A stretch of DNA of 22,479 nt, taken from contig JAJZAG010000020.1 in the NCBI GenBank assembly GCA_021799555.1, positions 1 to 22,479 of the forward strand. Reading direction: 5' to 3'. The notes beneath the pieces were generated by a model. It ran no database searches and was not told the DNA's origin. It was given only the letters and a program-made list of their open reading frames with translations. How positions within the stretch are numbered: position 1 is the first letter of the stretch; every line of letters starts with the position of its first letter. Both the position numbers and the translations under genes were made by a program. This stretch comes from Deltaproteobacteria bacterium. GTDB lineage: Bacteria > Desulfobacterota > Binatia > Binatales > Binataceae. Shown piece by piece: positions 1 through 6,382 of this stretch.

Positions 1-187
1 GCGCGGACACGTCCGCGGAGTCGCTATGAATCCAGTCGATCATCCGCACGGTGGCGGCGAAGGCCGCTCCAAGGGGAATCATCCCCAGTCGCCGTGGGGA
101 CAACCGGCCAAGGGTTACAAAACGCGCAAGAAAAAGCCGTCGGACCGTTACATCGTCAGCCGCCGGCCGCGCGGGAAGCATTCTTAA
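1..187 (+). CDS. rplB: Large ribosomal subunit protein L2 (uL2), C-terminal part
   Basis: Only the last 61 residues are in the window; the gene begins upstream and the first complete codon is at base 2. The visible part holds the L2 C-terminal signature MNPVDHPHGGGEG, whose histidine-rich loop lies near the peptidyl transferase centre of 23S rRNA. A basic tail ending RRPRGKHS follows. L2 is a primary 23S rRNA-binding protein needed for subunit association and peptidyl transfer. The stop TAA lies three bases before the rpsS start, as in a standard S10 operon. Identification is secure; the N-terminal half cannot be judged. Confidence 0.97.
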   Translation, partial: RGHVRGVAMNPVDHPHGGGEGRSKGNHPQSPWGQPAKGYKTRKKKPSDRYIVSRRPRGKHS

Positions 188-190
188 GCC

Positions 191-526
191 ATGGCACGAT
201 CGGTAAAAAAGGGCCCGTTCATTGACGGGCATCTCAAGAAGAAGGCTGAGGCGGCCGTTGTCGCGGGTGACAAGCGGATTATCCGCACGTGGTCGCGGCG
301 CTCGATGATCCTGCCGGAGATGGTGGGGCTCACGTTCGCGGTCCATAACGGCCACAAGTTCATCCCGGTTTACTGCACGGAGAACATGGTCGGGCACAAG
401 CTCGGCGAATTTTCGGGCACCCGGACGTTTCACGGTCATGCCGGCGATCGCAAGGGCGAGGTCAAACAGGCCGCCGCGCCAGCCGCGCCACCGGCGGGAG
501 CCGCGGGATCAAAGGCGGGCGCGTAA
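191..526 (+). CDS. rpsS: Small ribosomal subunit protein S19 (uS19) with Ala/Pro-rich tail
   Basis: S19 sits in the head of the 30S subunit, contacts 16S rRNA with S13 and takes part in the bridge to the large subunit. The product is 111 residues, starting MARSVKKGPFIDGHL, with the typical RTWSRRSMILPEMVG and HKLGEFSGTRTFHGH motifs. The family core ends near residue 90. About 20 further residues form an Ala/Pro/Gly-rich tail absent from the roughly 92-residue E. coli protein. The ATG is three bases after the rplB stop and no strong Shine-Dalgarno is visible, so translational coupling to L2 is likely. Confidence 0.97.
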   Translation: MARSVKKGPFIDGHLKKKAEAAVVAGDKRIIRTWSRRSMILPEMVGLTFAVHNGHKFIPVYCTENMVGHKLGEFSGTRTFHGHAGDRKGEVKQAAAPAAPPAGAAGSKAGA

Positions 527-553
527 GGCGCGCGAATCGGGTCGAGTTACAAC

Positions 554-892
554 ATGGAAGCGTTATCGCGTCATCGGTATATCAGGATTTCGTCGCGCAA
601 GCTCAAGCTCGTGTGCGACCTTGTCGTCGGCAAGCCGGTAGGACAGGCGCTTTCGATTCTCGAGTTCACGCCCAAAAAAGGTGCGAAGTTCGTTTCGAAG
701 ACGTTGCTTGCCGCCGTCGCCAACGCGCGCGATCAGCAGAACGTGGACGAGGACAAGCTGTTCGTGAAACGGGCGACCGCCGAAACGGGACCGACTTTGA
801 AGCGTTCGCTGCCGCGCGCTCATATGCACGCGACACCGATTCTCAAGCGCACCAGCCATCTTACGGTAATCGTGGACGAGCAGGCTGATTGA
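554..892 (+). CDS. rplV: Large ribosomal subunit protein L22 (uL22)
   Basis: L22 binds 23S rRNA and its long beta-hairpin lines the nascent peptide exit tunnel. The 112-residue product has the normal length and fold markers: SRHRYIRISSRKLKLVCDLV near the N-terminus and GPTLKRSLPRA then ILKRTSHLTVIV near the C-terminus. The hairpin tip, residues 89-94, reads AHMHAT, whereas the E. coli protein has AKGRAD there; the usual Lys-Gly-Arg is replaced by His-Met-His. The gene lies 27 bases after rpsS and 9 before rpsC, in normal S10 order. Family assignment is certain; the effect of the altered tip is unknown. Confidence 0.97.
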   Translation: MEALSRHRYIRISSRKLKLVCDLVVGKPVGQALSILEFTPKKGAKFVSKTLLAAVANARDQQNVDEDKLFVKRATAETGPTLKRSLPRAHMHATPILKRTSHLTVIVDEQAD

Positions 893-901
893 GGGCTATC
901 G

Positions 902-1579
902 ATGGGTCAGAAATCACATCCGCGCGGGCTTAGGCTCGGCATTATCGAGGGCTGGGACTCGCGATGGTTTTCGAGTCACGATTACACCGCGCTGCTCCAC
1001 GAGGACATCAAGCTGCGCGAGTTTATCAAGCGCCGCCTGTATCACGCCGGAATCTCGAAAATCGAGATCGAGCGGATGGCCAACAAGGCGAAGGTGAATA
1101 TCTACACGGCGCGCCCGGGAATCGTGATCGGCAAGAAGGGTGTCGAGATAGACAAGCTCAAGGCGGATATCGCGCGGCTGATGAAAGGCAAGGATACTTT
1201 TATAAATATCCACGAGGTGCGCCGCCCCGATCTTGATCCGCAGCTCGTCGCCGAGAATATCGCCCTTCAGCTCGAACGCCGGGTGGCCTTTCGCCGCGCA
1301 ATGAAAGAAGCGGTGACGCGCGCGATGCGGATGGGCGCGCAGGGAGTCAAAGTCCACGTCGCCGGCCGCCTCGGCGGCGCGGAAATCGCCCGTCAGGAAT
1401 GGTATCGTGAAGGGCGGGTGCCGCTGCAGACCTTGCGCGCCGACGTTGCATACGGATTTGCTGAAGCGCGCACAACCTACGGAGTAATCGGAGTCAAAGT
1501 CTGGATCTTCCGCGGCGAAATTCTGACCCGCCAGGAAGAAGAAGCCAAACGCGGCGGACAGGCGGCGCAGCAGCAATAA
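902..1579 (+). CDS. rpsC: Small ribosomal subunit protein S3 (uS3)
   Basis: S3 forms part of the mRNA entry channel of the 30S subunit, where basic residues contribute to mRNA unwinding. The 225-residue protein starts MGQKSHPRGLRLGI, carries the KH-domain loop GKKG at residues 77-80 in the context IVIGKKGVEID, and retains the C-terminal S3 domain (VHVAGRLGGAEIAR, TTYGVIGVKVWIFRGE). It ends in a short Gln/Ala tail. GAGG at the end of rplV is placed to act as Shine-Dalgarno. Length is close to the 233 residues of E. coli. The opposite-strand ORF across this gene is a codon-bias shadow. Confidence 0.98.
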   Translation: MGQKSHPRGLRLGIIEGWDSRWFSSHDYTALLHEDIKLREFIKRRLYHAGISKIEIERMANKAKVNIYTARPGIVIGKKGVEIDKLKADIARLMKGKDTFINIHEVRRPDLDPQLVAENIALQLERRVAFRRAMKEAVTRAMRMGAQGVKVHVAGRLGGAEIARQEWYREGRVPLQTLRADVAYGFAEARTTYGVIGVKVWIFRGEILTRQEEEAKRGGQAAQQQ

Positions 1580-1586
1580 GATCACC

Positions 1587-2012
1587 ATGCTCTCACCGAA
1601 AAAAGTAAAGTGGCGCAAGATGCAGAAGGGCCGCGTACGCGGCGCCGAATCGCGCGGACTCGAACTCGCCTTCGGCGATTACGGCCTCAAAGCCACCGAG
1701 ACCGCGCGGGTTGATGCGCGCGCGCTCGAGGCTGCGCGTATCGCGCTGACGCGCCATATCAAGCGCGGCGGCCGGGTATGGATTCGCGTTTTTCCGGATA
1801 AGCCGTTTACCAAGAAACCCGCGGAAACCCGGATGGGAAAAGGCAAGGGCGGACCCGAAGGATGGACCGCCGTAGTGCGGCCGGGACGGATTTTGTTCGA
1901 GATGGAAGGCGTCGATCGGCCGACCGCGCGCGAAGCGATGCGGCTGGCGGCGCACAAGTTGCCGATCAAGACGATCGTCGTGGAACGCGAGGAGGGCGCC
2001 CTTGGAGCTTGA
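1587..2012 (+). CDS. rplP: Large ribosomal subunit protein L16 (uL16)
   Basis: L16 joins late in 50S assembly and contacts tRNA near the peptidyl transferase centre. The 141-residue product starts MLSPKKVKWRKMQKGR and includes WIRVFPDKPFTKKPAETRMGKGKG, summarised here by its key residues: the conserved PDKP, KPAETRMGKGKG and a C-terminal HKLPIKT. It lies 7 bases after rpsC. Its last four codons overlap the TTG start of rpmC, which suggests coupled translation. Length and motifs match the family (136 residues in E. coli). Confidence 0.97.
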   Translation: MLSPKKVKWRKMQKGRVRGAESRGLELAFGDYGLKATETARVDARALEAARIALTRHIKRGGRVWIRVFPDKPFTKKPAETRMGKGKGGPEGWTAVVRPGRILFEMEGVDRPTAREAMRLAAHKLPIKTIVVEREEGALGA

Positions 2013-2217
2013 CGAATTGCGGCAGATGAGCGCCGACGATCTGCGTGTAAAGGAACGCGAGACGCGCGATGAGATTTTCCGTCTGCGCTTGAAACTGCGC
2101 ACTAATCAACTCGATAAGTCGTCGGCGCTCAACGGCGCGCGGCGCGAGCTCGCGAGAATATTGACCGTGATCAATCAGAAATCCGCGGCCCCCGACGGCG
2201 CCGTGAAAGCGAAGTAA
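2002..2217 (+). CDS. rpmC: Large ribosomal subunit protein L29 (uL29)
   Basis: L29 is a small helical-hairpin protein next to the exit tunnel that helps form the docking site for SRP and trigger factor. The 71-residue product has the L29 pattern ELDELRQMSADDL, then RDEIFRLRLKLRTNQLDKS and a second helix RRELARILTVIN. The start is a TTG inside the end of rplP, giving an 11-base overlap. A GAGGAGGG stretch 6-14 bases upstream is a good Shine-Dalgarno and supports this start; no in-frame ATG exists near the N-terminus. The C-terminus has a short variable Ala/Lys tail. Confidence 0.93.
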   Translation: MELDELRQMSADDLRVKERETRDEIFRLRLKLRTNQLDKSSALNGARRELARILTVINQKSAAPDGAVKAK

Positions 2218-2221
2218 CGCG

Positions 2222-2476
2222 ATGCGTGTGCGAACCAAACGGCGCGAGGGCACGGTGGTCTCCGCCAAAATGACCAAGACCGTCGTGGTGCAAGTCGATC
2301 GCCTCGTCGAACATCCGCTCTATGGCAAGCGGATGCGCCGGCGTAAGCGCTACATGGCGCACGATGAAACGAGCCAGTGCCACGAGGGCGACCGCGTGCA
2401 GATCATCGAGTCGCGTCCGCTCAGCAAGAACAAGCGATGGCGCGTAAGCCGGGTAATTAAGCGGGCGGCGGGCTGA
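2222..2476 (+). CDS. rpsQ: Small ribosomal subunit protein S17 (uS17)
   Basis: S17 is a primary 16S rRNA-binding OB-fold protein of the 30S body. The 84-residue product matches the family length and has the motifs REGTVVSAKMTKTVVV, VEHPLYGKRMRRRKRYMAHDE and a basic C-terminus. The ATG follows the rpmC stop by four bases, in the invariant rpmC-rpsQ-rplN order. Nothing unusual is seen. Confidence 0.97.
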   Translation: MRVRTKRREGTVVSAKMTKTVVVQVDRLVEHPLYGKRMRRRKRYMAHDETSQCHEGDRVQIIESRPLSKNKRWRVSRVIKRAAG

Positions 2477-2492
2477 AGGTAAGCAAAGCGCG

Positions 2493-2861
2493 ATGATTCA
2501 GACTCAGACAGTACTTGATGTCGCCGACAATTCGGGCGCCCGCAAGGTCATGTGCATCAAGGTGCTTGGCGGCTCGCGCCGGCGCTACGCCTCGGTGGGT
2601 GATGTGATCGTGGTCGCGATTAAGGAAGCGATTCCGAACGGCAAGGTTAAAAAAGGTGATGTCGCTCGCGCCGTGATTGTGCGCACTGCGCGCGAGATCA
2701 GCCGCGACGACGGCAGCTATATCCGCTTTGACGGCAATTCGGCCGTGCTGATCGACGCGCAGCACGAGCCGATCGGCACCCGAATTTTCGGGCCGGTCGC
2801 GCGCGAGCTGCGCGCCAAGAAGTTCATGAAGATAATTTCGCTCGCACCCGAGGTTCTGTGA
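2493..2861 (+). CDS. rplN: Large ribosomal subunit protein L14 (uL14)
   Basis: L14 lies at the subunit interface on the 50S side, contacts 16S rRNA helix 14 and is the docking site of the silencing factor RsfS in other bacteria. The 122-residue product starts MIQTQTVLDVADNSGARKVMC and contains the expected IRFDGNSAVLID and GTRIFGPVARELR motifs. The length equals the family norm. AAGG about 12 bases upstream may serve as ribosome binding site. The stop TGA overlaps a GTG that could be read as an alternative start for rplX. Confidence 0.98.
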   Translation: MIQTQTVLDVADNSGARKVMCIKVLGGSRRRYASVGDVIVVAIKEAIPNGKVKKGDVARAVIVRTAREISRDDGSYIRFDGNSAVLIDAQHEPIGTRIFGPVARELRAKKFMKIISLAPEVL

Positions 2862-2863
2862 CG

Positions 2864-3208
2864 ATGGCGTCCGTTAATCGCCAGGTAAAATACAAGATCC
2901 GCAAGAACGACATGGTGATGGTCGTCAAGGGGCGCGATCGGGGCAAGACCGGCAAGGTGATGCGCGTGCTCGTCGACCGCGGACGCGTCGTTGTCGAGCG
3001 GCTTAATATCGTCAAGCGCCACTCCAAGCCGCGCGGCGCGGCGAGTCCCGGCGGCATCGTTGAAAAAGAGGCGCCGCTCAATATCGCCAACGTGATGTTC
3101 TTCTGCGATCGATGCAACGCGCCTGTGCGACTGGCCGTGAAGCTTGCGGAAGACAAGACTCGAATCCGCGTTTGCCGCCGCTGCGGCGAAGCGGTGGGTA
3201 ACGACTGA
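2864..3208 (+). CDS. rplX: Large ribosomal subunit protein L24 (uL24), zinc-ribbon form
   Basis: L24 initiates 50S assembly by binding 23S rRNA domain I. From the ATG at 2864 the product is 114 residues with an N-terminal KOW motif (KNDMVMVVKGRDRGKTGKV), then the conserved RLNIVKRH and GGIVEKEAPLNIANV. The C-terminus holds a four-cysteine zinc ribbon, CDRC at residues 81-84 and CRRC at 104-107. A GTG two codons upstream (2858) overlaps the rplN stop and is a possible alternative start. I prefer the ATG because MASVNRQVKYKIRKND resembles other L24 N-termini. The stop overlaps the rplE start (TGATG). Confidence 0.95.
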   Translation: MASVNRQVKYKIRKNDMVMVVKGRDRGKTGKVMRVLVDRGRVVVERLNIVKRHSKPRGAASPGGIVEKEAPLNIANVMFFCDRCNAPVRLAVKLAEDKTRIRVCRRCGEAVGND

Positions 3209-3954
3209 TGGCGGATAAGAACGACAAAACCGAACGGCCGCAAAAGCCCAAGAGTCCAGACGCCGCCGCCAAGGGGCAGGCTCTCAAGGCGCAGGCGGCC
3301 AGGGAGAAAGCCGAACGCGCCGCAAAGGCTGCGGCAGCCGCCGCGGCGCCGCGCGCGCCCGAGCCGAAAATTCCGGCCCGGATGCGCCTGCGCTATGAAA
3401 GCGAGATCGTGCCGGCGTTGATGCGCGAGCTCAAGATCGAAAACAAGATGCGCGTGCCGCGGCTTTCGAAGATCACGATCAACATGGCGCTCAACGAGGC
3501 CCGCGACAACGTAAAGGTGCTCGATCTCGCCGTCGAGGAGATCGCGCAGATCTCGGGCCAGAAGCCGGTGTTGACGCGCGCGCGCAAGGCGATCTCGAAT
3601 TTCAAGTTGCGCCAAGGGATGCCGATCGGAACGATGGTGACGCTCAGGCGCGAGCGGATGTGGGAATTTTTCGACCGGCTCGTCAACGTCGCGCTGCCGC
3701 GAGTGCGCGACTTCCGCGGAATCAGCGACAAGGCGTTCGACGGGCGCGGCAATTATTCGCTCGGCTTGCGCGAGCATACGATTTTCCCCGAACTCAATCT
3801 GGACGAGGTCGATAGGGTCAAGGGACTTACGATTTCAATCACCACCACCGCGCGCAGTGACTTCGAGGGATTGACCCTCTTAAAGGCGCTCGGGATGCCG
3901 TTTAGGGGCCAGTCCGAACGTGAAGGACAGCAGCCCCAGGCGGCGCAGGCGTAA
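3208..3954 (+). CDS. rplE: Large ribosomal subunit protein L5 (uL5) with long N-terminal extension
   Basis: L5 binds 5S rRNA and contacts the P-site tRNA from the central protuberance. The core begins near residue 59 (MRLRYESEIVPALMRELK) and carries RVPRLSKITINMALNEA, ITGQKP-like ISGQKPVLTRARKAISNFKLR, and GRGNYSLGLREHTIFPEL. Before it lie about 55 residues rich in Ala, Lys, Glu and Gln that are not part of the usual 179-residue protein. The total is 248 residues. Translation from 3208 is supported by the TGATG overlap with rplX. An internal ATG at 3382 would give a near-standard protein, so the true start needs protein data; the extension frame stays open throughout. Confidence 0.95.
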   Translation: MADKNDKTERPQKPKSPDAAAKGQALKAQAAREKAERAAKAAAAAAAPRAPEPKIPARMRLRYESEIVPALMRELKIENKMRVPRLSKITINMALNEARDNVKVLDLAVEEIAQISGQKPVLTRARKAISNFKLRQGMPIGTMVTLRRERMWEFFDRLVNVALPRVRDFRGISDKAFDGRGNYSLGLREHTIFPELNLDEVDRVKGLTISITTTARSDFEGLTLLKALGMPFRGQSEREGQQPQAAQA

Positions 3955-3968
3955 GGCGCAGGGAACCG

Positions 3969-4154
3969 ATGGCTAAGAAGTGCCTCCGAATCAAGGCGAC
4001 GCGCACTCCCAAGTTCAAAGTGCGCACGCATAACCGATGCCCGCTATGCGGACGCGCGCGAGCTTATTACCGGCGCTTCAAGATGTGCCGGTTGTGTCTG
4101 CGTAAATATGCCCTTAGAGGCCAGCTCCCGGGCGTTGTAAAGGCGAGTTGGTAA
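3969..4154 (+). CDS. rpsN: Small ribosomal subunit protein S14 type Z (uS14), zinc-binding
   Basis: S14 is a head protein of the 30S subunit. This is the short 61-residue zinc-binding form, sometimes called rpsZ, with CPLC at residues 24-27 and CRLC at 40-43 and the typical RKYALRGQLPGVVKASW C-terminus. It is 14 bases after rplE and 13 before rpsH, the standard position in the spc operon. The preceding AGGGAACCG holds a weak Shine-Dalgarno. No long, cysteine-free S14 copy is present in the window. Confidence 0.97.
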   Translation: MAKKCLRIKATRTPKFKVRTHNRCPLCGRARAYYRRFKMCRLCLRKYALRGQLPGVVKASW

Positions 4155-4167
4155 AGAGAAGCCGATA

Positions 4168-4566
4168 ATGTCGAGGACCGATCCGATTGCAGAACTGTTG
4201 ACCCGAATCCGCAACGCGATGCGTGCGCGGTACAACGAGGTCATTATCGAACACTCGCGGCTGCGCGAAGCGATCTGTCGCGTGCTTGTGGCGGAGGGAT
4301 TTCTCGAGGGCGTCGAGACGGGCGGCGAAGCGCCCAAACGCAAACTTGTCATCAAGCTGCGATACTCCGCGACGCGCGAGCCGGTGATCAAGGGAATCGA
4401 ACGTGTCAGCAAGCCGAGTCTGCGCCGCTACGCGGGCGCAGACGCTATCGCGAAAGCGCGCGGCGCGATGGGCGTGCATATAGTGTCCACCCCGCTCGGC
4501 GTGATGAGCGGGCGCGAGGCGCGCCGCAAGCGCGTGGGCGGGGAAATCCTCTGCCGGATTTGGTAA
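4168..4566 (+). CDS. rpsH: Small ribosomal subunit protein S8 (uS8)
   Basis: S8 binds the central domain of 16S rRNA and, in E. coli, represses the spc operon by binding an mRNA mimic near the L5 gene. The 132-residue product begins MSRTDPIAELLTRIRNAM and ends with the conserved GVMSGREARRKRVGGEILCRIW pattern (key residues GVMS, EAR, GGE). Its length fits the family (130 in E. coli). Whether the S8 autoregulatory site exists here cannot be read by eye. It sits 12 bases before rplF. Confidence 0.98.
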   Translation: MSRTDPIAELLTRIRNAMRARYNEVIIEHSRLREAICRVLVAEGFLEGVETGGEAPKRKLVIKLRYSATREPVIKGIERVSKPSLRRYAGADAIAKARGAMGVHIVSTPLGVMSGREARRKRVGGEILCRIW

Positions 4567-4578
4567 ACGGAGCCGACG

Positions 4579-5130
4579 ATGTCGCGCATAGGAAGACTAC
4601 CGGTAAAACTCGAAAAGGGCGTCAAAGCCGAACTCTCCGGCTCCGCGCTTAAAATCGAGGGACCCAAGGGCAAACTCGAGCATCGCCTCAGCCCCGGCTT
4701 TACCGTTGAAATCAACAACGCCGAGTTGGTCGTTAAACGGCCCGGCGACTCGAACCTTGAGCGCTCGTTGCACGGATTGACGCGCAAGCTTATCGCCAAT
4801 ATGGCCGAAGGCGTCAGCAAGGGATTTACCAAGGTTCTCGAAATTAATGGCGTCGGCTACCGGGCCGAAGCCAAAGGAAATCAGATCAGCCTAAGCCTCG
4901 GCTACTCGCATCCGATCGTCTACCAATTGCCGCCGGGCGTAACCGCCAAGGTCGAGCGGCAGGTGGTAATCACGCTCGAAAGCGCCGACCGCCAACTGCT
5001 CGGCTCCGTTGCGGCGGAGGTGCGCGAACTTCGGCCACCCGAGCCGTACAAGGGCAAGGGAATCAAGTACGCGACCGAGACGATTCGCCGCAAGGCTGGA
5101 AAAGCCGCGGCTGGATCGACTTCGGCCTAG
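4579..5130 (+). CDS. rplF: Large ribosomal subunit protein L6 (uL6)
   Basis: L6 is a two-domain protein near the GTPase-associated region of the 50S subunit. The 183-residue protein starts MSRIGRLPVKLEKGV, with GPKGKLEHRL in the first domain and KVLEINGVGYRAEAKG then RPPEPYKGKGIKYATETIRRKAGK in the second. The last motif is the diagnostic L6 C-terminal signature. Length is as expected (177 in E. coli). GGAG about 8 bases upstream supports the ATG start. Confidence 0.98.
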   Translation: MSRIGRLPVKLEKGVKAELSGSALKIEGPKGKLEHRLSPGFTVEINNAELVVKRPGDSNLERSLHGLTRKLIANMAEGVSKGFTKVLEINGVGYRAEAKGNQISLSLGYSHPIVYQLPPGVTAKVERQVVITLESADRQLLGSVAAEVRELRPPEPYKGKGIKYATETIRRKAGKAAAGSTSA

Positions 5131-5163
5131 CGCAGGCGGACAGGGAATCAAGAGTCAACGACA

Positions 5164-5526
5164 ATGCAATCACAGCGGGCAGAAAAACGGGATTTGCGGC
5201 GCGAACGGGTGCGCCGCAAGGCGCTCGGCACCGACTCGCGACCGCGGCTCTCGATCTACCGGTCGCTTCATCACATCTACGCCCAGGTGATCTCGGATCA
5301 GAGCGGGCGCCCGATCGCGGCGGCTGCGACGCAGAGCGGAGCCGGGCGGAGCGCTCTATCGAGGAAACGCAGGCTCGCGGCCGCAAAGGCGGTGGGCAAG
5401 GCGATCGCGGAAAAATGCCGGGACGCCGGAATTGACAGCGTGGTGTTCGACCGTAACGGCTTTCTCTATCACGGCCGGGTCAAAGCGCTCGCCGATGCGG
5501 CGCGCGAAGCCGGACTAAAGTTCTGA
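5164..5526 (+). CDS. rplR: Large ribosomal subunit protein L18 (uL18)
   Basis: L18 binds 5S rRNA together with L5 in the central protuberance. The 120-residue product has a basic N-terminus (KRDLRRERVRRKALG), the motif RPRLSIYRSLHHIYAQVISD and a C-terminal region with VVFDRNGFLYHGRVKALADAAREAGLKF, in which FDRNG and ADAAREAGL are the family hallmarks. It lies 33 bases after rplF and 15 before rpsE. Nothing unusual apart from a Ser/Arg-rich segment near residues 58-70. Confidence 0.97.
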   Translation: MQSQRAEKRDLRRERVRRKALGTDSRPRLSIYRSLHHIYAQVISDQSGRPIAAAATQSGAGRSALSRKRRLAAAKAVGKAIAEKCRDAGIDSVVFDRNGFLYHGRVKALADAAREAGLKF

Positions 5527-5541
5527 AAATCGAGGCACGAC

Positions 5542-6051
5542 GTGGCGCAACGAATTGACCCGCAAGGGCTGGAAATCAAGGAAAAGGTCGTCCATATCAA
5601 CCGTGTCGCGAAGGTCGTGAAGGGCGGACGCCGCTTCAGCTTCTCGGCGCTGGTGGTAGCTGGCGACCATAACGGATTGGTGGGCTTTGGACTCGGCAAG
5701 GCCAACGAAGTTCCCGAGGCGATCCGCAAGGGCGTCGAACGCGCCAAGAAGAGCCTGATCCGCGTGCCATTGCGCGCTGGAACGATCCCGCACGAAGTGG
5801 TCGGCCATTTCGGAGCGGGACGGGTGGTGCTACGCCCGGCCGCTGAGGGAACCGGAGTAATTGCGGCGGGTGGAGTGCGCGCCGTCGTCGAGCTGGCCGG
5901 AATCCGAAATATCCTGACCAAGCGGCTCGGCTCATCGAATCCGCACAACCTCGTGAAGGCGACGCTCGAGGCCCTGCTGGAACTTCGCAGCCCCGAGGAG
6001 ATCGTTAAACTGCGCGCTCATCAGGGTGGCGAACGTCCCGAGGCGGCTTGA
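5542..6051 (+). CDS. rpsE: Small ribosomal subunit protein S5 (uS5)
   Basis: S5 is at the back of the 30S subunit near the decoding region and the mRNA entry channel and affects accuracy. The 169-residue protein starts at a GTG, with GAGG about 8 bases upstream. It carries the S5 RNA-binding domain (KEKVVHINRVAKVVKGGRRF, SALVVAGDHNGLVGFGLGKA) and the C-terminal domain (GGVRAVVELAGIRNILTKRLGSSNPHN). Length matches the 167 residues of E. coli. It belongs to the spc block between rplR and rpmD. Confidence 0.98.
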   Translation: MAQRIDPQGLEIKEKVVHINRVAKVVKGGRRFSFSALVVAGDHNGLVGFGLGKANEVPEAIRKGVERAKKSLIRVPLRAGTIPHEVVGHFGAGRVVLRPAAEGTGVIAAGGVRAVVELAGIRNILTKRLGSSNPHNLVKATLEALLELRSPEEIVKLRAHQGGERPEAA

Positions 6052-6135
6052 GGCCAGGCCGCGCGGAATTCCAGGTCCATTTTGCACGCGTATCGAGTCA
6101 AGCAGATAATCGATTCAAGCAAACGGTCATATCAG

Positions 6136-6318
6136 ATGAGCGACACAATCCGGGTCAAACTGGTGAACAGCCCGATCGGAACCAACAAGCGCGTGCGAGC
6201 GACGGTGCGCGGTCTCGGCTTGGGCAAGGTCGGCAGCCAGCGCGAGCTCAAGCGCACCGCCGCGGTCGAAGGGATGATCCGTCGGTTGAAGCATTTGGTG
6301 GCCGTGGTCGAAGGATGA
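6136..6318 (+). CDS. rpmD: Large ribosomal subunit protein L30 (uL30)
   Basis: L30 is a small 50S protein of about 59 residues. From the ATG at 6136 the product is 60 residues, MSDTIRVKLVNSPIGTNKR through the core RGLGLGKVGSQRELKRTAAVEGMIRRLKHLV, matching the family from end to end. No clear Shine-Dalgarno precedes this ATG. The frame is open upstream to a TTG at 6082, which would add 18 residues (starting MHAYRVKQ) with a weak AGGT upstream. I prefer 6136 by homology. The 84 bases between rpsE and this start are otherwise empty. Confidence 0.92.
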   Translation: MSDTIRVKLVNSPIGTNKRVRATVRGLGLGKVGSQRELKRTAAVEGMIRRLKHLVAVVEG

Positions 6319-6382
6319 TGCGCGGAGGTATCCGGCGCCGCTTCTGGTTTGAAAAGCATTAGCACGCGATTACGAGGACGCG

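Noticed and set aside
2824..3777. A 317-residue minus-strand open frame opposite rplX and rplE
   Set aside because: It is a composition-driven shadow of well-identified ribosomal genes with no family motifs.
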